Assembly (NCBI GenBank): GCA_014192625.1
Contig: BJHM01000002.1
Location: 62,001 to 126,000 of the forward strand
Length of the DNA: 64,000 nucleotides
Direction: 5' to 3'
Origin: Planctomycetota bacterium
GTDB taxonomy: Bacteria > Planctomycetota > UBA1135 > UBA2386
The notes beneath the pieces were generated by a model. That model ran no database searches. It was not told where the DNA came from and worked only from the letters and a program-made list of their open reading frames with translations. Made by a program: the position numbers and the translations under genes. Every line of letters begins with the position of its first letter. Position 1 is the stretch's first letter. Positions 49,156 through 57,255 of this stretch are shown here, in pieces.

Positions 49156-49965
49156 GTGTCCAAGTGTTTGATCACCATCGCCTACGACGGCAATCCCTTC
49201 AATGGCTGGCAGCGCCAAGCCAACCGCCCGTCCGTCCAAGAATGCATGGAAGAGGCATGCGCCGTGATCTTTGGTCATCCGCTGTTGGTCGAAGGGGCGG
49301 GGCGAACGGATGCGGGCGTGCACGCATTTGGCCAAGCGGCGCACGTTGTCCTGCCGCGCCCGTTTCCGGCACAGCGGTTGATCCCCGCCCTCAATGGCAA
49401 CCTGCCAGAAGGCATCGCGATTCGCAGTTCAATCGAGGTCCCCGACAGCTTTCATGCGCGTTTCCACGCAGTGGGCAAGCGCTATGTGTTTCGGTGTGTC
49501 GTCAGTCGGATCAGGCCGGCGGTTGGGCGGGGTTATTTCCATTGGGTCCGCCGGTCACTCGACATGGCAGCGATGGCAACGGCAGGTCAGCACTTGTTGG
49601 GCTGCCATGATTTCTCGGCTTTCGCTACCAACCCTGGTTACGTGCGTTTGCGTGGTACTATTCGAACTATCCAGCACTTGCACATTGCCAAGCGCACATG
49701 GGGATTTGACCTCGTGATCCAAGGGAATGGCTTCCTATACAACATGGTGCGGATCATCGCGGGTACGCTGATCGATGTGGGGCTAGGCAAGATGCAGGCG
49801 GACCGAGTGCCCGAGATTCTTGCGAATCGGGACCGGCGTCAAGCCGGCGCCACGGCACCAGCGTGTGGCCTGTATTTGCTGCGCGTACTTTATCCAAATG
49901 ATCTTTCTCTGCCGGCGTTCCAGGTCGATGCAGAAGAAGAAGAAGAAGAAGAAGACACTGCCTGA
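49156..49965 (+). CDS. truA: tRNA pseudouridine synthase A
   Basis: TruA makes pseudouridine at positions 38-40 of the tRNA anticodon stem. The 269-residue protein has ITIAYDGNPFNGWQRQ at the start, the catalytic Asp 52 in GAGRTDAGVHA, and GNGFLYNMVRIIAGTLIDVG later. GTG 49156 gives a typical N terminus; a TTG at 49135 is the alternative. The C terminus ends in seven glutamates from a GAA repeat, which is not part of the family. The frame overlaps the region upstream of hpf. Confidence 0.93.
   Translation: MSKCLITIAYDGNPFNGWQRQANRPSVQECMEEACAVIFGHPLLVEGAGRTDAGVHAFGQAAHVVLPRPFPAQRLIPALNGNLPEGIAIRSSIEVPDSFHARFHAVGKRYVFRCVVSRIRPAVGRGYFHWVRRSLDMAAMATAGQHLLGCHDFSAFATNPGYVRLRGTIRTIQHLHIAKRTWGFDLVIQGNGFLYNMVRIIAGTLIDVGLGKMQADRVPEILANRDRRQAGATAPACGLYLLRVLYPNDLSLPAFQVDAEEEEEEEDTA
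49933..49953 (+). repeat. GAA microsatellite at the truA 3' end
   Basis: Seven GAA units encode Glu in the truA frame. In the frame leading into hpf (from a possible ATG at 49928) the same bases encode Lys. Loss or gain of units not divisible by three bases would not happen by whole-triplet slippage, so truA length can vary without frameshift. Confidence 0.85.
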
Positions 49966-50002
49966 TTTTTCTGACCAAGCGGCAGACGCCGCAATAAAGC
50001 CA

Positions 50003-50419
50003 ATGAACACCAACGACGAACCGGTGATTGAGTTTAAGGGACGGCACGAACACATCTCGGCACGCATGCAGGAGCACGCGAGCAAGAAGCTGATGAAGCT
50101 AGCCCACTTTAAGGAGAGCATTGCGCGGATCGAGGTCGTGGCTGAGCACGCGCACGAGAATCCTGAGGTTGAGCTGATCGTCCACATGCGCCGCGGCAAG
50201 CCAATCGTCGCCAAAGGGCACGCGGAAACGTTTGCCACGACGATTGACCAACTGGTGGACAAGATCGATAAGCAGATCCGTCGGCAGAAGGAGAAACTCA
50301 AGGACCACAAGGTCACCGGCTTGAAGGATGCGACCAGCAAGCAGGTAAGAAAGCCAAGCGGCAAGGGCGCAAGCGACGAGACCTACGAAGAAATCGTGCG
50401 CAAGTCACTGCACGATTGA
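50003..50419 (+). CDS. hpf: Ribosome hibernation promoting factor (HPF/YfiA family)
   Basis: This family inactivates ribosomes in stationary phase by binding where tRNA and mRNA sit. It has 138 residues with a family-like N terminus (EFKGRHEHISARMQEHASKKL) and the basic end of the domain (QIRRQKEKLKDHK). It lacks the long C-terminal dimerisation domain, so it is a short or near-short form, with about 35 extra basic residues. ATG 50003 fits the family start; ATG 49928 would add a poly-Lys segment and overlap truA. It lies in the rpoN cluster before ptsN. Confidence 0.9.
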   Translation: MNTNDEPVIEFKGRHEHISARMQEHASKKLMKLAHFKESIARIEVVAEHAHENPEVELIVHMRRGKPIVAKGHAETFATTIDQLVDKIDKQIRRQKEKLKDHKVTGLKDATSKQVRKPSGKGASDETYEEIVRKSLHD

Positions 50420-50558
50420 GGGCCGCCTGCATCGCGGTTTAGGACCATGGCAACGAGCCAAAGCCGCGCCGATAGGGCGAGAATCCAAGCCGCCTATTGG
50501 CAACGGGCAGGCGGGTCCCCATTGTGGTTCCCCCGCAAGGGCCGATCGCGCCCCCCCA

Positions 50559-51029
50559 ATGCCTATGATCAAGATGCTGGTCGAAAAAGCCGCGATCCTC
50601 GCCGACGTTAAGGCCAAGACCAAAGATGCCGCGTTGAAGGAACTGCTCGCAACGGCTCAGGCCGCAGGCATGTTCAAGAAGAAGATCGCTCCTCAGCTCA
50701 TCAAGAAGTTGCAGGAGCGTGAGGCGATCGGCAGTACTGGGCTTGGCAATAGCGTTGCTGTGCCGCACGTAAAGCACGAGGCCGTTGAGCGCACTGCGTT
50801 GGTGCTGGCCCGTGCGAAAACCGGCATCGAGTGGCAATCGATCGACGGCCGCCCAGTTCAGATCATGTTCTTCATTGCTTCGCCAGGCGACTCGCCCGAA
50901 TCGCACCTGCAGTGCCTGCGCTGGGTCTCGACTTTGGCGCGAAACGCAGACTTCCGGCGGTTCATGCTGGATGCCAAGGACGAGGCTGCGATTCGCGATT
51001 TGCTGCTCGAATTGCAGCCCAAGATCTGA
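50559..51029 (+). CDS. ptsN: PTS IIA-like protein (PtsN family)
   Basis: Proteins of this family accept phosphate from HPr and regulate carbon, nitrogen or potassium metabolism, usually without transporting sugar. The 156-residue protein has the phospho-acceptor His 70 in GNSVAVPHVKH and the block IMFFIASPGDSPESHLQCLRWV. No IIB or IIC subunit is nearby. It sits between hpf and HPr in the rpoN neighbourhood, matching the regulatory nitrogen PTS. ATG 50565 and 50574 are alternative starts. Confidence 0.92.
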   Translation: MPMIKMLVEKAAILADVKAKTKDAALKELLATAQAAGMFKKKIAPQLIKKLQEREAIGSTGLGNSVAVPHVKHEAVERTALVLARAKTGIEWQSIDGRPVQIMFFIASPGDSPESHLQCLRWVSTLARNADFRRFMLDAKDEAAIRDLLLELQPKI

Positions 51030-51038
51030 CCGAAGGCC

Positions 51039-51329
51039 ATGACGGACACTTCGAAGAACTGCGATGCGCAGGTGGAATTGAGCAACAAGCACGGCTTGCA
51101 CGCGCGCCCAGCACACATGTTCGTGCAGACGGCCAATGCCTACGCCAGTCAGATCATGGTTTCGCGCGCCGATGTCAATGAGTCGGTCGATGGCAAGTCG
51201 ATCATGGGAATGATGATGCTCGCCGCCGAGCGCGGCACGGTGCTGCGCTTGCGATCCCAAGGGCCCGATGCAGACCAGCAGGTGCGCGCCTTGGTCGAAT
51301 TGATTCAGGCCAGATTCGGCGAGGACTGA
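51039..51329 (+). CDS. ptsH: Phosphocarrier protein HPr
   Basis: HPr carries phosphate from enzyme I to PTS IIA proteins. The 96-residue protein has the active His 21 in NKHGLHARPAH and a regulatory Ser 54 in DGKSIMGMMML, the site phosphorylated by HPr kinase in species that have it. It lies nine bases after ptsN, so the two are likely made together. Neither enzyme I nor HPr kinase is encoded in this window. Confidence 0.94.
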   Translation: MTDTSKNCDAQVELSNKHGLHARPAHMFVQTANAYASQIMVSRADVNESVDGKSIMGMMMLAAERGTVLRLRSQGPDADQQVRALVELIQARFGED

Positions 51330-51536
51330 CCGGCTCCGGCCGCCCAGCGCAAAGTTCCTCTAGCAGCGTTGCTGCCGCCGTTGTCGGTTGCGTTGTTGAT
51401 AGGTGCTGCGCGTCCGTGCGCGTCCACAACGGGGAGAAGTTGGATTCTCGACTCAATCTGCCATGGCTCGCTGGTCGATAGAGCGGACTGGATCAGTCCA
51501 CACCCTCGTTAGGCGCAAAGGAGCGCGGAGGACGCA

Positions 51537-52559
51537 ATGCTGAAGCAGCGAAAGAGCATCGTAGGTCTTGATATTGGTTCGAGCTGCATCAAGGCAGTCG
51601 AGATCACCCAAGATAAATACGATTACGTCATCACTGGCTACGCGCAGACCGAGGTTCCTGATGAACAGGGACGTCATGATGCGATCGCCGAGTTGTTCCG
51701 AGCCGGTAAGTTCCGGACGAAGCGTGTTGCGACGGCCGTCAGCGGCAAGAGCGTCATCTTCCGCTACATCAACATGCCGGATGTGCCCGATGAAAAGTTG
51801 CTGCAAGCAATCCGATTCGAGGCTGACAAATACATCCCCTTCGACGTCAACGAGGTTGAGCTCGATGCGCAGAAGCTGATGACCGTTGATGGCGAAGGTG
51901 GCAAGTCGGAAGCCAAGGTTTTGCTGGTCGCAGCCAAGAAGACGATTCTTGAGGACCACACTCGGATGCTCGCCGACATCGGCCTGCAGCCCATCTCGGT
52001 TGGGATTGACGGTTTTGCCCTCGGCAACGCATGGGAATTGGCGGACCTCGTCAACCCTGGCGTCCGCGAAGCTGGCCGCACGGTGGCGCTGATTGATATC
52101 GGTGCGACCAAGTCCAGCATCAATATTTTGCGCAACAGCGTCAGCTGCTTTGCGCGCGAAGTGACGATGGGCGGCAACGAGCTGACCCAGGCAATCATTC
52201 GCCGTCTCGGCATCGAAGCGAACGCTGCGGAAGCGCTGAAGCGCGACCCTGGCGATCAGATGTCCACGGTACAGGATGCCGTCGGCCAGGTCCTCGAGGA
52301 CCTCGGCAACGAGATCAACCTTTCGTTCGATTTCTTTGAAAACCAGTTCGACGGTGAGGTCGATGAAGTGCTGCTTACGGGCGGCTCTGTCCTGTTGCCG
52401 TTCCTCGAAGAAAGTCTTGAGAAGATTTTCGAGAAGCGGACTCGGGTTTGGAACCCGGTGGAGGGTTTGAAAGTGAAGTCGGACTCCGTCGATGTCGAGG
52501 CGCTGAACCAGTTCGCGCCTCAGCTTGCAGTGGCTATCGGTCTGGCTGCGGCCACGTGA
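51537..52559 (+). CDS. pilM: Type IV pilus assembly protein PilM
   Basis: PilM is an actin-like cytoplasmic ATP-binding protein that links the pilus motor to PilN in the inner membrane. The 340-residue protein has the N-terminal VGLDIGSSCIKAVEI and the phosphate-2 motif VALIDIGATKSSINI, with VLLTGGSVLLPFLEE near the end. GGAGG lies about five bases before the ATG. It begins the pilM-N-O-Q run; no pilA or pilB is nearby. Confidence 0.94.
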   Translation: MLKQRKSIVGLDIGSSCIKAVEITQDKYDYVITGYAQTEVPDEQGRHDAIAELFRAGKFRTKRVATAVSGKSVIFRYINMPDVPDEKLLQAIRFEADKYIPFDVNEVELDAQKLMTVDGEGGKSEAKVLLVAAKKTILEDHTRMLADIGLQPISVGIDGFALGNAWELADLVNPGVREAGRTVALIDIGATKSSINILRNSVSCFAREVTMGGNELTQAIIRRLGIEANAAEALKRDPGDQMSTVQDAVGQVLEDLGNEINLSFDFFENQFDGEVDEVLLTGGSVLLPFLEESLEKIFEKRTRVWNPVEGLKVKSDSVDVEALNQFAPQLAVAIGLAAAT

Positions 52560-52578
52560 TCAAGGAAGGACCAAAGAC

Positions 52579-53244
52579 ATGATTCGCATCAACCTATTGC
52601 CCACCGAACAACGGCGGGGCACTCGCATCTCGCCGAAGGTGCTCGGGACTTCCTTCGGCTCCACGCTCGCGGTCGCTGCCAGCATCGGCTGGTTCGGCCT
52701 CGTCTACTTTGGCCAGCTCGCCGATTTAGAACAGCAACAAATCAGGGTGACGGCCACGCTGCAAGGGAAGCAGAAGGAAGCCGTTTACTACGACAAGCTG
52801 CTTAGCAACGAGACGGATTACAAGGCGCGCGTGCAGACGATCCAAGACATCGGCAAGTCGCGCCGAGTCTGGTCGCGCTTCATGGACGAGATGATCGACG
52901 TCGTGAATAACGGCGGCGACACCGAGCGCCATCTGGCGTGGTTTGACTCGCTCCAGTTGAAGAGCGATCCGAAGACCAAGGCCGCAGTCGTCACTATGCC
53001 AGGCATGGTGCAGGGCAATGACCTCGCAAAGGTCGCCAACCTACATCGTGACATCGAGCAGGCGCCGTTTGCCCGCGATCTCGCCTCCAAGTCTTCGCCA
53101 GGTGGCAAGCAGGAGCCGAGCAAGGACCGTATTCCGCCAGAAGCATTCAAGTCGACCATTGAACTTCGGTTCAAACCGACCGTGCAAGAAGCACCCAAGC
53201 AAAAGCCCCAGCCCCAGCCGCAAACGGCGGCGCAGAAGAAGTAG
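52579..53244 (+). CDS. pilN: Type IV pilus assembly protein PilN
   Basis: PilN is a bitopic inner-membrane protein that joins PilM to PilO. The 221-residue protein begins MIRINLLPTEQRRG, the short motif PilM binds. One membrane segment follows (about 28-47), then a coiled coil and a periplasmic domain. The tail is rich in Gln, Pro and Lys. AAGGAAGGA precedes ATG 52579. Confidence 0.9.
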   Translation: MIRINLLPTEQRRGTRISPKVLGTSFGSTLAVAASIGWFGLVYFGQLADLEQQQIRVTATLQGKQKEAVYYDKLLSNETDYKARVQTIQDIGKSRRVWSRFMDEMIDVVNNGGDTERHLAWFDSLQLKSDPKTKAAVVTMPGMVQGNDLAKVANLHRDIEQAPFARDLASKSSPGGKQEPSKDRIPPEAFKSTIELRFKPTVQEAPKQKPQPQPQTAAQKK

Positions 53245-53254
53245 GAGCAAACCG

Positions 53255-54679
53255 ATGGCCAAGCTCAACGAGAAGCAAAAGCTCATGGCGATCGGCGGCA
53301 GCGCCTTCGCAATCTGTCTACTTGCCGGTGGCGGCGTCTATTGGGCAAATGGCCTGATCGACGAAGTCACCCAGTCGATCAAAGTTCAGGATGAAGCGAT
53401 CGCCATAGCGGAGTCGAAGATCAGAAAGATCCCGGCTACCGAGAAGGAGGTCATCATCCTGCGTGAGAACCTTGCCGAATACGTGAAGATCCTGCCAGAC
53501 ACGCAGGCGCTGAACGAATTCGTCACGACGCTCAATCAGTTCGCGACGACTTCTGGCGTGCTCACGCAGAACTTCCAGCCTGGCAAGGTTGCCAAGCTCG
53601 ATACCAAGACGCCGCAGAAGTTCTCCAAGATCGAATACGATTACGACATGACTGCCACGCTTTGGCAGTTCTTGAAGTTCATCAACCTGATTGAGAACTA
53701 CGAGCGATTCATTTCGATCACCGACTACAGCGTCTCGCAGATCTCGGGTCGCGAAGCTGAGCAGCGTGACGGGGACCAGGTCCACAGCTTCAAGGTGAAG
53801 ATGGAGACCTATGTCTACAACGCGAAGGCTTCCGGCCAGGATGTCGAGATTCCGAACTACGACAAGCGTCGCGATGATCTCAAGGAAGAGATCTGGCGGC
53901 GCATTCGTACGATCGAGATCGAAAAATACGAACACCGTGGAGGTCGTGGCCGCCGCGACATCTTCATCGACCCGCGCGATCACGAGGGCAAGCCTGACGG
54001 CCCGCCCGTCGAGGAGCAGAAGGCAATCATCGAGCGCTTCATCGGCGATCTGCAGAAGCTCAAGGACCTCGTTAGCAAGCGGCGCAAGCCCGACCTGACG
54101 ATCTTCGACATCTACACGATCGACAAGGACATCGCGGAAGGCGTCGATAAGGTCGAGATTGGGGCGCAGGAAGTTGCCGCTCGTCAGCAGATCTCGGCGT
54201 CGCCATTGCGGCTTCGCTGGGTCAAGGAAGTCGTGGAGCCGCTCGCAGAACTGCGCTCGGCCAGGGCGATGAAAGACACGCGCACGCACACCGATCCGTT
54301 CCTCTCTGGTGAGGAGATAATGCAGCTGATCGGCAGTATGACCAAGCTCGCTGAAGAGGGGGACCTCGAAGGTGCCGACCAGCGCTACGAGTCTGTCGCG
54401 CAGAAGATCATCGTCCCTCTGACGGATCCGCGTCACGACCTGGCGATCGCAGCCAAGGCGATGCATATCAAGGTCAAGACCGCGATCGATTTCAAGAATC
54501 TGGAACTCAAGATCCAGGGATTCATCGTGAACAAAGAGGGCGGTCGCTCAGGCATCCTGGTAAACGGCAGCGTCTTCGAAGAAGGCGAATACCTCAGCGA
54601 CGAGTTGATGCTCCGCAAGGTGCAAGAAGAGCAGGTCTATTTCGTGTTCCGTGGTCTGACCCTCATTCGCACGCTCTGA
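53255..54679 (+). CDS. pilO: PilO with C-terminal PilP-like extension
   Basis: PilO is the periplasmic partner of PilN in the pilus alignment complex. This 474-residue form is over twice the usual 200-220. It has a membrane segment (about 12-32), a coiled coil (35-70), and a PilO-type alpha/beta domain to about 190. A long charged region follows (200-405). The last 70 residues (LELKIQGFIV, ILVNGSVFEEGEY, VYFVFRGLTLI) look like the beta domain of PilP, which normally is a separate lipoprotein bridging to PilQ. No pilP gene is present between here and pilQ. TAGGAGC precedes ATG 53255. The PilO call is firm; the PilP-like part is inference from pattern. Confidence 0.85.
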   Translation: MAKLNEKQKLMAIGGSAFAICLLAGGGVYWANGLIDEVTQSIKVQDEAIAIAESKIRKIPATEKEVIILRENLAEYVKILPDTQALNEFVTTLNQFATTSGVLTQNFQPGKVAKLDTKTPQKFSKIEYDYDMTATLWQFLKFINLIENYERFISITDYSVSQISGREAEQRDGDQVHSFKVKMETYVYNAKASGQDVEIPNYDKRRDDLKEEIWRRIRTIEIEKYEHRGGRGRRDIFIDPRDHEGKPDGPPVEEQKAIIERFIGDLQKLKDLVSKRRKPDLTIFDIYTIDKDIAEGVDKVEIGAQEVAARQQISASPLRLRWVKEVVEPLAELRSARAMKDTRTHTDPFLSGEEIMQLIGSMTKLAEEGDLEGADQRYESVAQKIIVPLTDPRHDLAIAAKAMHIKVKTAIDFKNLELKIQGFIVNKEGGRSGILVNGSVFEEGEYLSDELMLRKVQEEQVYFVFRGLTLIRTL

Positions 54680-54696
54680 GAATGAATGCGCTGAAG

Positions 54697-54712
54697 GCCG
54701 GGTTTGCCCGGC
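54697..54712 (+). other. Hairpin after the long pilO
   Basis: GCCGGG and CCCGGC pair over 6 bp with a TTTG loop, in the 193-base gap before pilQ. A CCACCGGTGG palindrome lies at 54725-54734. No T-tract follows. It may process or attenuate the pil transcript. Confidence 0.35.
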
Positions 54713-54872
54713 TGGAACTGCCATCCACCGGTGGCATGTGCGGTGCTGCGAAAGTTCGCTAAAGCAAGTGCCGCAGCAAAGCCGAAGAAGAAAACAGCCG
54801 CCTGGAGTCCGAGCCCCCAACGCTTGGCCTAGGCGGATAAACCCGAATCCCGACTCGGGAGAAGGATCGAAG

Positions 54873-56732
54873 ATGCAGGCATACTCTTGGTTCCGGCCAT
54901 CTGGCCAATTGTTTGTTTTGGCTGCCTCGGCAGTCGTTCTCTGCGCAGCCCAACTGCGTTCCCAAGATCCCAGTCAGGCGCCCGCGCCAGGACAGGAAAT
55001 CCATACTGACGCGCAAGGCGATCCAGCCAGTCGTCTCACCTTGCACCTAAAAGACCGCGATCTGCGTGATGTCGTCAAAAACATCCGTAGCAAAGCCAAT
55101 GTCAACATCATCATGGATGCGGGCATTGAGAAGACGGTCACGATCGATTTGCAGGACGTTCATTGGCGTCAGGCACTCGACTTGGTGGCCGAACAGGCGG
55201 AGTGCGTCGTCAATGAGATCAACGGCGGCGTACTGAAGGTCGAGATGCCGCCGCGCGTCACGTTCGCGTTTGAAAACGCGGACATCCAGAAGGTGATCGA
55301 CACGATTGCCAAGATCAGCGGCGCGAACATCGTGGTGGCGCCAGAGGTCAAGGGCAACGTCACCGTGCGCCTGAAAAACATTCCGTGGCGTGACTCACTC
55401 GACGCCGCCGTCAAGACGCTCGGCTTCGTTGTCGTCGAGGAAAAGCGTGGCATTCTGCGCGTCGTTCCGCCGTCCAACATTCAGCAGGACTTGGTGTTCG
55501 AGGCGATCCCGCTGCGCTACGTGCGCCCGCGTTCGACCTACGTGCCGTTCCTAAAGTCGGAATACATCGATAACCGCTCTGCCAATCAGAAAATGCAGCG
55601 GGGTGAAGTCGACTTCACGCTCTACGACTCGCTCAAGAAGCTGGTCACGCCGGTCATCGGCGAGCTCAATTATGACGCTGAGCAGAACGTGTTGTTGCTG
55701 CGCGATACGAGGCCAGTAGTCGATGAGATCAAGCGCATCATCGTTATGATCGACGTCGAGCCGGCGCAGATTTTCTTGGATGTGAAGTTTGTCACCACCA
55801 GCAATGAAGATGTCCTCGACATCGGCATCTCGCCGGGTGGCCAGGGTTGGAATGCGAGCCTCGGTCTGGGCGCGATCCCAACCAGGCTGCCGTTCAACCT
55901 TGGCGCTGGCGGCTGGGACGACCGGGTCATCGCCGATGACAGCGGCACCGGTCCGTTCGCCACCCCGGCGCTGAACCCGGGCGACACCACGATTCCAAAC
56001 GTTGTGTTTGGCACGCTCGACTTCACGCAGGTCACGGCCACGCTGAAGTTGTTGAAGAAGGACTCCAAGTCCGAGATCGTCCAAGCACCCAAGATCGTTG
56101 CCGTCGACCACCAGACCGCCACGATCTTCGTTGGTGAGGCGGTCCGCTATGCACAATCACACCTCGAGCAGGGACAGGCCGGCGGTCTGACTCTTGCTGT
56201 CGAGGAGGGTGACGATTCGCCAGTCAACGTCGGCTTCCAATTGCTTGCCACGCCGCACGTCATCCCTGGCACCGACAAGATCATGCTCGAAGTCATTCCG
56301 CAGCGCACTGCGCTGACCGGGACCAGCACGGGTGGGATCGGTACTACACCAGCGGGCTTCGACATCTTCACGGTCGGCACGGGTTCCAACAACCAGGGCT
56401 CGATCGCGTTGCCCCGCGTTGGCTCGAGCACGATCGCTACCAAGGTGCTGCTGCGTAGCAACCAGACCGCAGTGCTTGGCGGCCTCGTCAGCCACAACCA
56501 GACCGAGTCCGAGATCAAGGTGCCGCTGCTTGGTGACATCCCGATCCTCGGCTACCTGTTCAAGAACCGCTCTACTCAGGACACCCGCTCGACCTTGATC
56601 GTGTTTATCACGCCAAGCCTCATCCGAAGCGTTGAGGACACTGAGCGCGCCATGACAGAAGTTCTTCGCAAGCGCCTGAATGACCGTCTCAAGGTTGACC
56701 AGGACGTGATTTTCGGCAAAAGCGAGAAGTGA
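54873..56732 (+). CDS. pilQ: Type IV pilus secretin PilQ
   Basis: PilQ forms the outer-membrane channel through which the pilus passes. The 619-residue protein has a signal peptide (SGQLFVLAASAVVLCAA), repeated STN/N-type domains (LHLKDRDLRDVVKNIRSKANVNI and FAFENADIQKVIDTIAKISG), and the C-terminal secretin domain ending VPLLGDIPILGYLFKNRST and LIVFITPSLI. There is no AMIN domain at the N terminus. GAGAAGGATC precedes ATG 54873. It ends the pil group; two hairpins follow. Confidence 0.95.
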   Translation: MQAYSWFRPSGQLFVLAASAVVLCAAQLRSQDPSQAPAPGQEIHTDAQGDPASRLTLHLKDRDLRDVVKNIRSKANVNIIMDAGIEKTVTIDLQDVHWRQALDLVAEQAECVVNEINGGVLKVEMPPRVTFAFENADIQKVIDTIAKISGANIVVAPEVKGNVTVRLKNIPWRDSLDAAVKTLGFVVVEEKRGILRVVPPSNIQQDLVFEAIPLRYVRPRSTYVPFLKSEYIDNRSANQKMQRGEVDFTLYDSLKKLVTPVIGELNYDAEQNVLLLRDTRPVVDEIKRIIVMIDVEPAQIFLDVKFVTTSNEDVLDIGISPGGQGWNASLGLGAIPTRLPFNLGAGGWDDRVIADDSGTGPFATPALNPGDTTIPNVVFGTLDFTQVTATLKLLKKDSKSEIVQAPKIVAVDHQTATIFVGEAVRYAQSHLEQGQAGGLTLAVEEGDDSPVNVGFQLLATPHVIPGTDKIMLEVIPQRTALTGTSTGGIGTTPAGFDIFTVGTGSNNQGSIALPRVGSSTIATKVLLRSNQTAVLGGLVSHNQTESEIKVPLLGDIPILGYLFKNRSTQDTRSTLIVFITPSLIRSVEDTERAMTEVLRKRLNDRLKVDQDVIFGKSEK

Positions 56733-56750
56733 TGGCCTAAGGCCCAGCGG

Positions 56751-56792
56751 CCGTGCGTCGGGCACGGCTGCTACCCCCGCCCCTTTGGCGGG
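56751..56792 (+). terminator. Two hairpins downstream of pilQ
   Basis: CCGTGC/GCACGG (56751-56767, loop GTCGG) and CCCGCC/GGCGGG (56776-56792, loop CCTTT) follow the pilQ stop by about 20 and 45 bases. No T-tract follows. They probably stop or protect the pil transcript. Confidence 0.5.
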
Positions 56793-56820
56793 AGGATTCG
56801 GTTCCCCGCCGATGAATGGG

Positions 56821-56848
56821 TTGAGCCTGCAGCATTGCGCCGTATCAT
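56821..56848 (+). promoter_or_regulatory. Candidate sigma-70 promoter with long leader upstream of RNase G
   Basis: TTGAGC (56821-56826) and TATCAT (56843-56848) have a 16-base spacer. A transcript from here would have a leader of about 400 bases before the RNase G start at 57256. The gap from pilQ to the RNase G gene (523 bases) otherwise holds only a 113-codon open frame (from about 56918) with no recognised features. Confidence 0.45.
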
Positions 56849-57163
56849 CTTTCGGCCGGTCGATGGTTCGTTCCGGCGCGGCGATCCAAAAGGCTAATGG
56901 GCTAACGAGTTGCTCGATTGCCCAGGGCCTTACGTTTCGCTGTCCAATTTTCCCCAAGCTGCGATGCTCGCGTGAACGTGTCCCGTCTCGGTGCCTACTG
57001 GTGCCGCATGGGGAGCGGCAACGGCAAGCAGCCTGGTCTGTCTCTGGTTTCGCTCCCATTTCTAAGCCATGGGCCTTGCCGCAGTAATGCATCCCGACAG
57101 CATCGACGAGCCTTGCTCGCGCCGATGCCGGGACAGCTTGTCGCTGCTGTGCATCGGGATATC

Positions 57164-57182
57164 CGCGAACGTAATGTTCGCG
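57164..57182 (+). promoter_or_regulatory. Hairpin in RNase G leader
   Basis: CGCGAAC and GTTCGCG form a perfect 7-bp stem with a GTAAT loop, 74 bases before the RNase G start. Leader hairpins mediate autocontrol of RNase E in E. coli; the same function here is a guess from position. Confidence 0.4.
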
Positions 57183-57255
57183 ACCACGCGGCGAGTGCTG
57201 CGGCCGATTGGGAGCACCGCTGGAAACTCCAGTGGCTTCGTAGAAGGAGTTATTC

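Noticed and set aside
49928-50002. Upstream start of hpf giving a poly-Lys N terminus
   Set aside because: It would overlap truA by 38 bases and place a GAA-repeat-encoded Lys run before a normal family start at 50003.
53318-54466. 382-codon minus-strand frame opposite pilO
   Set aside because: Its composition is that of a shadow frame of the highly charged pilO sequence, and no start site or domain is visible.
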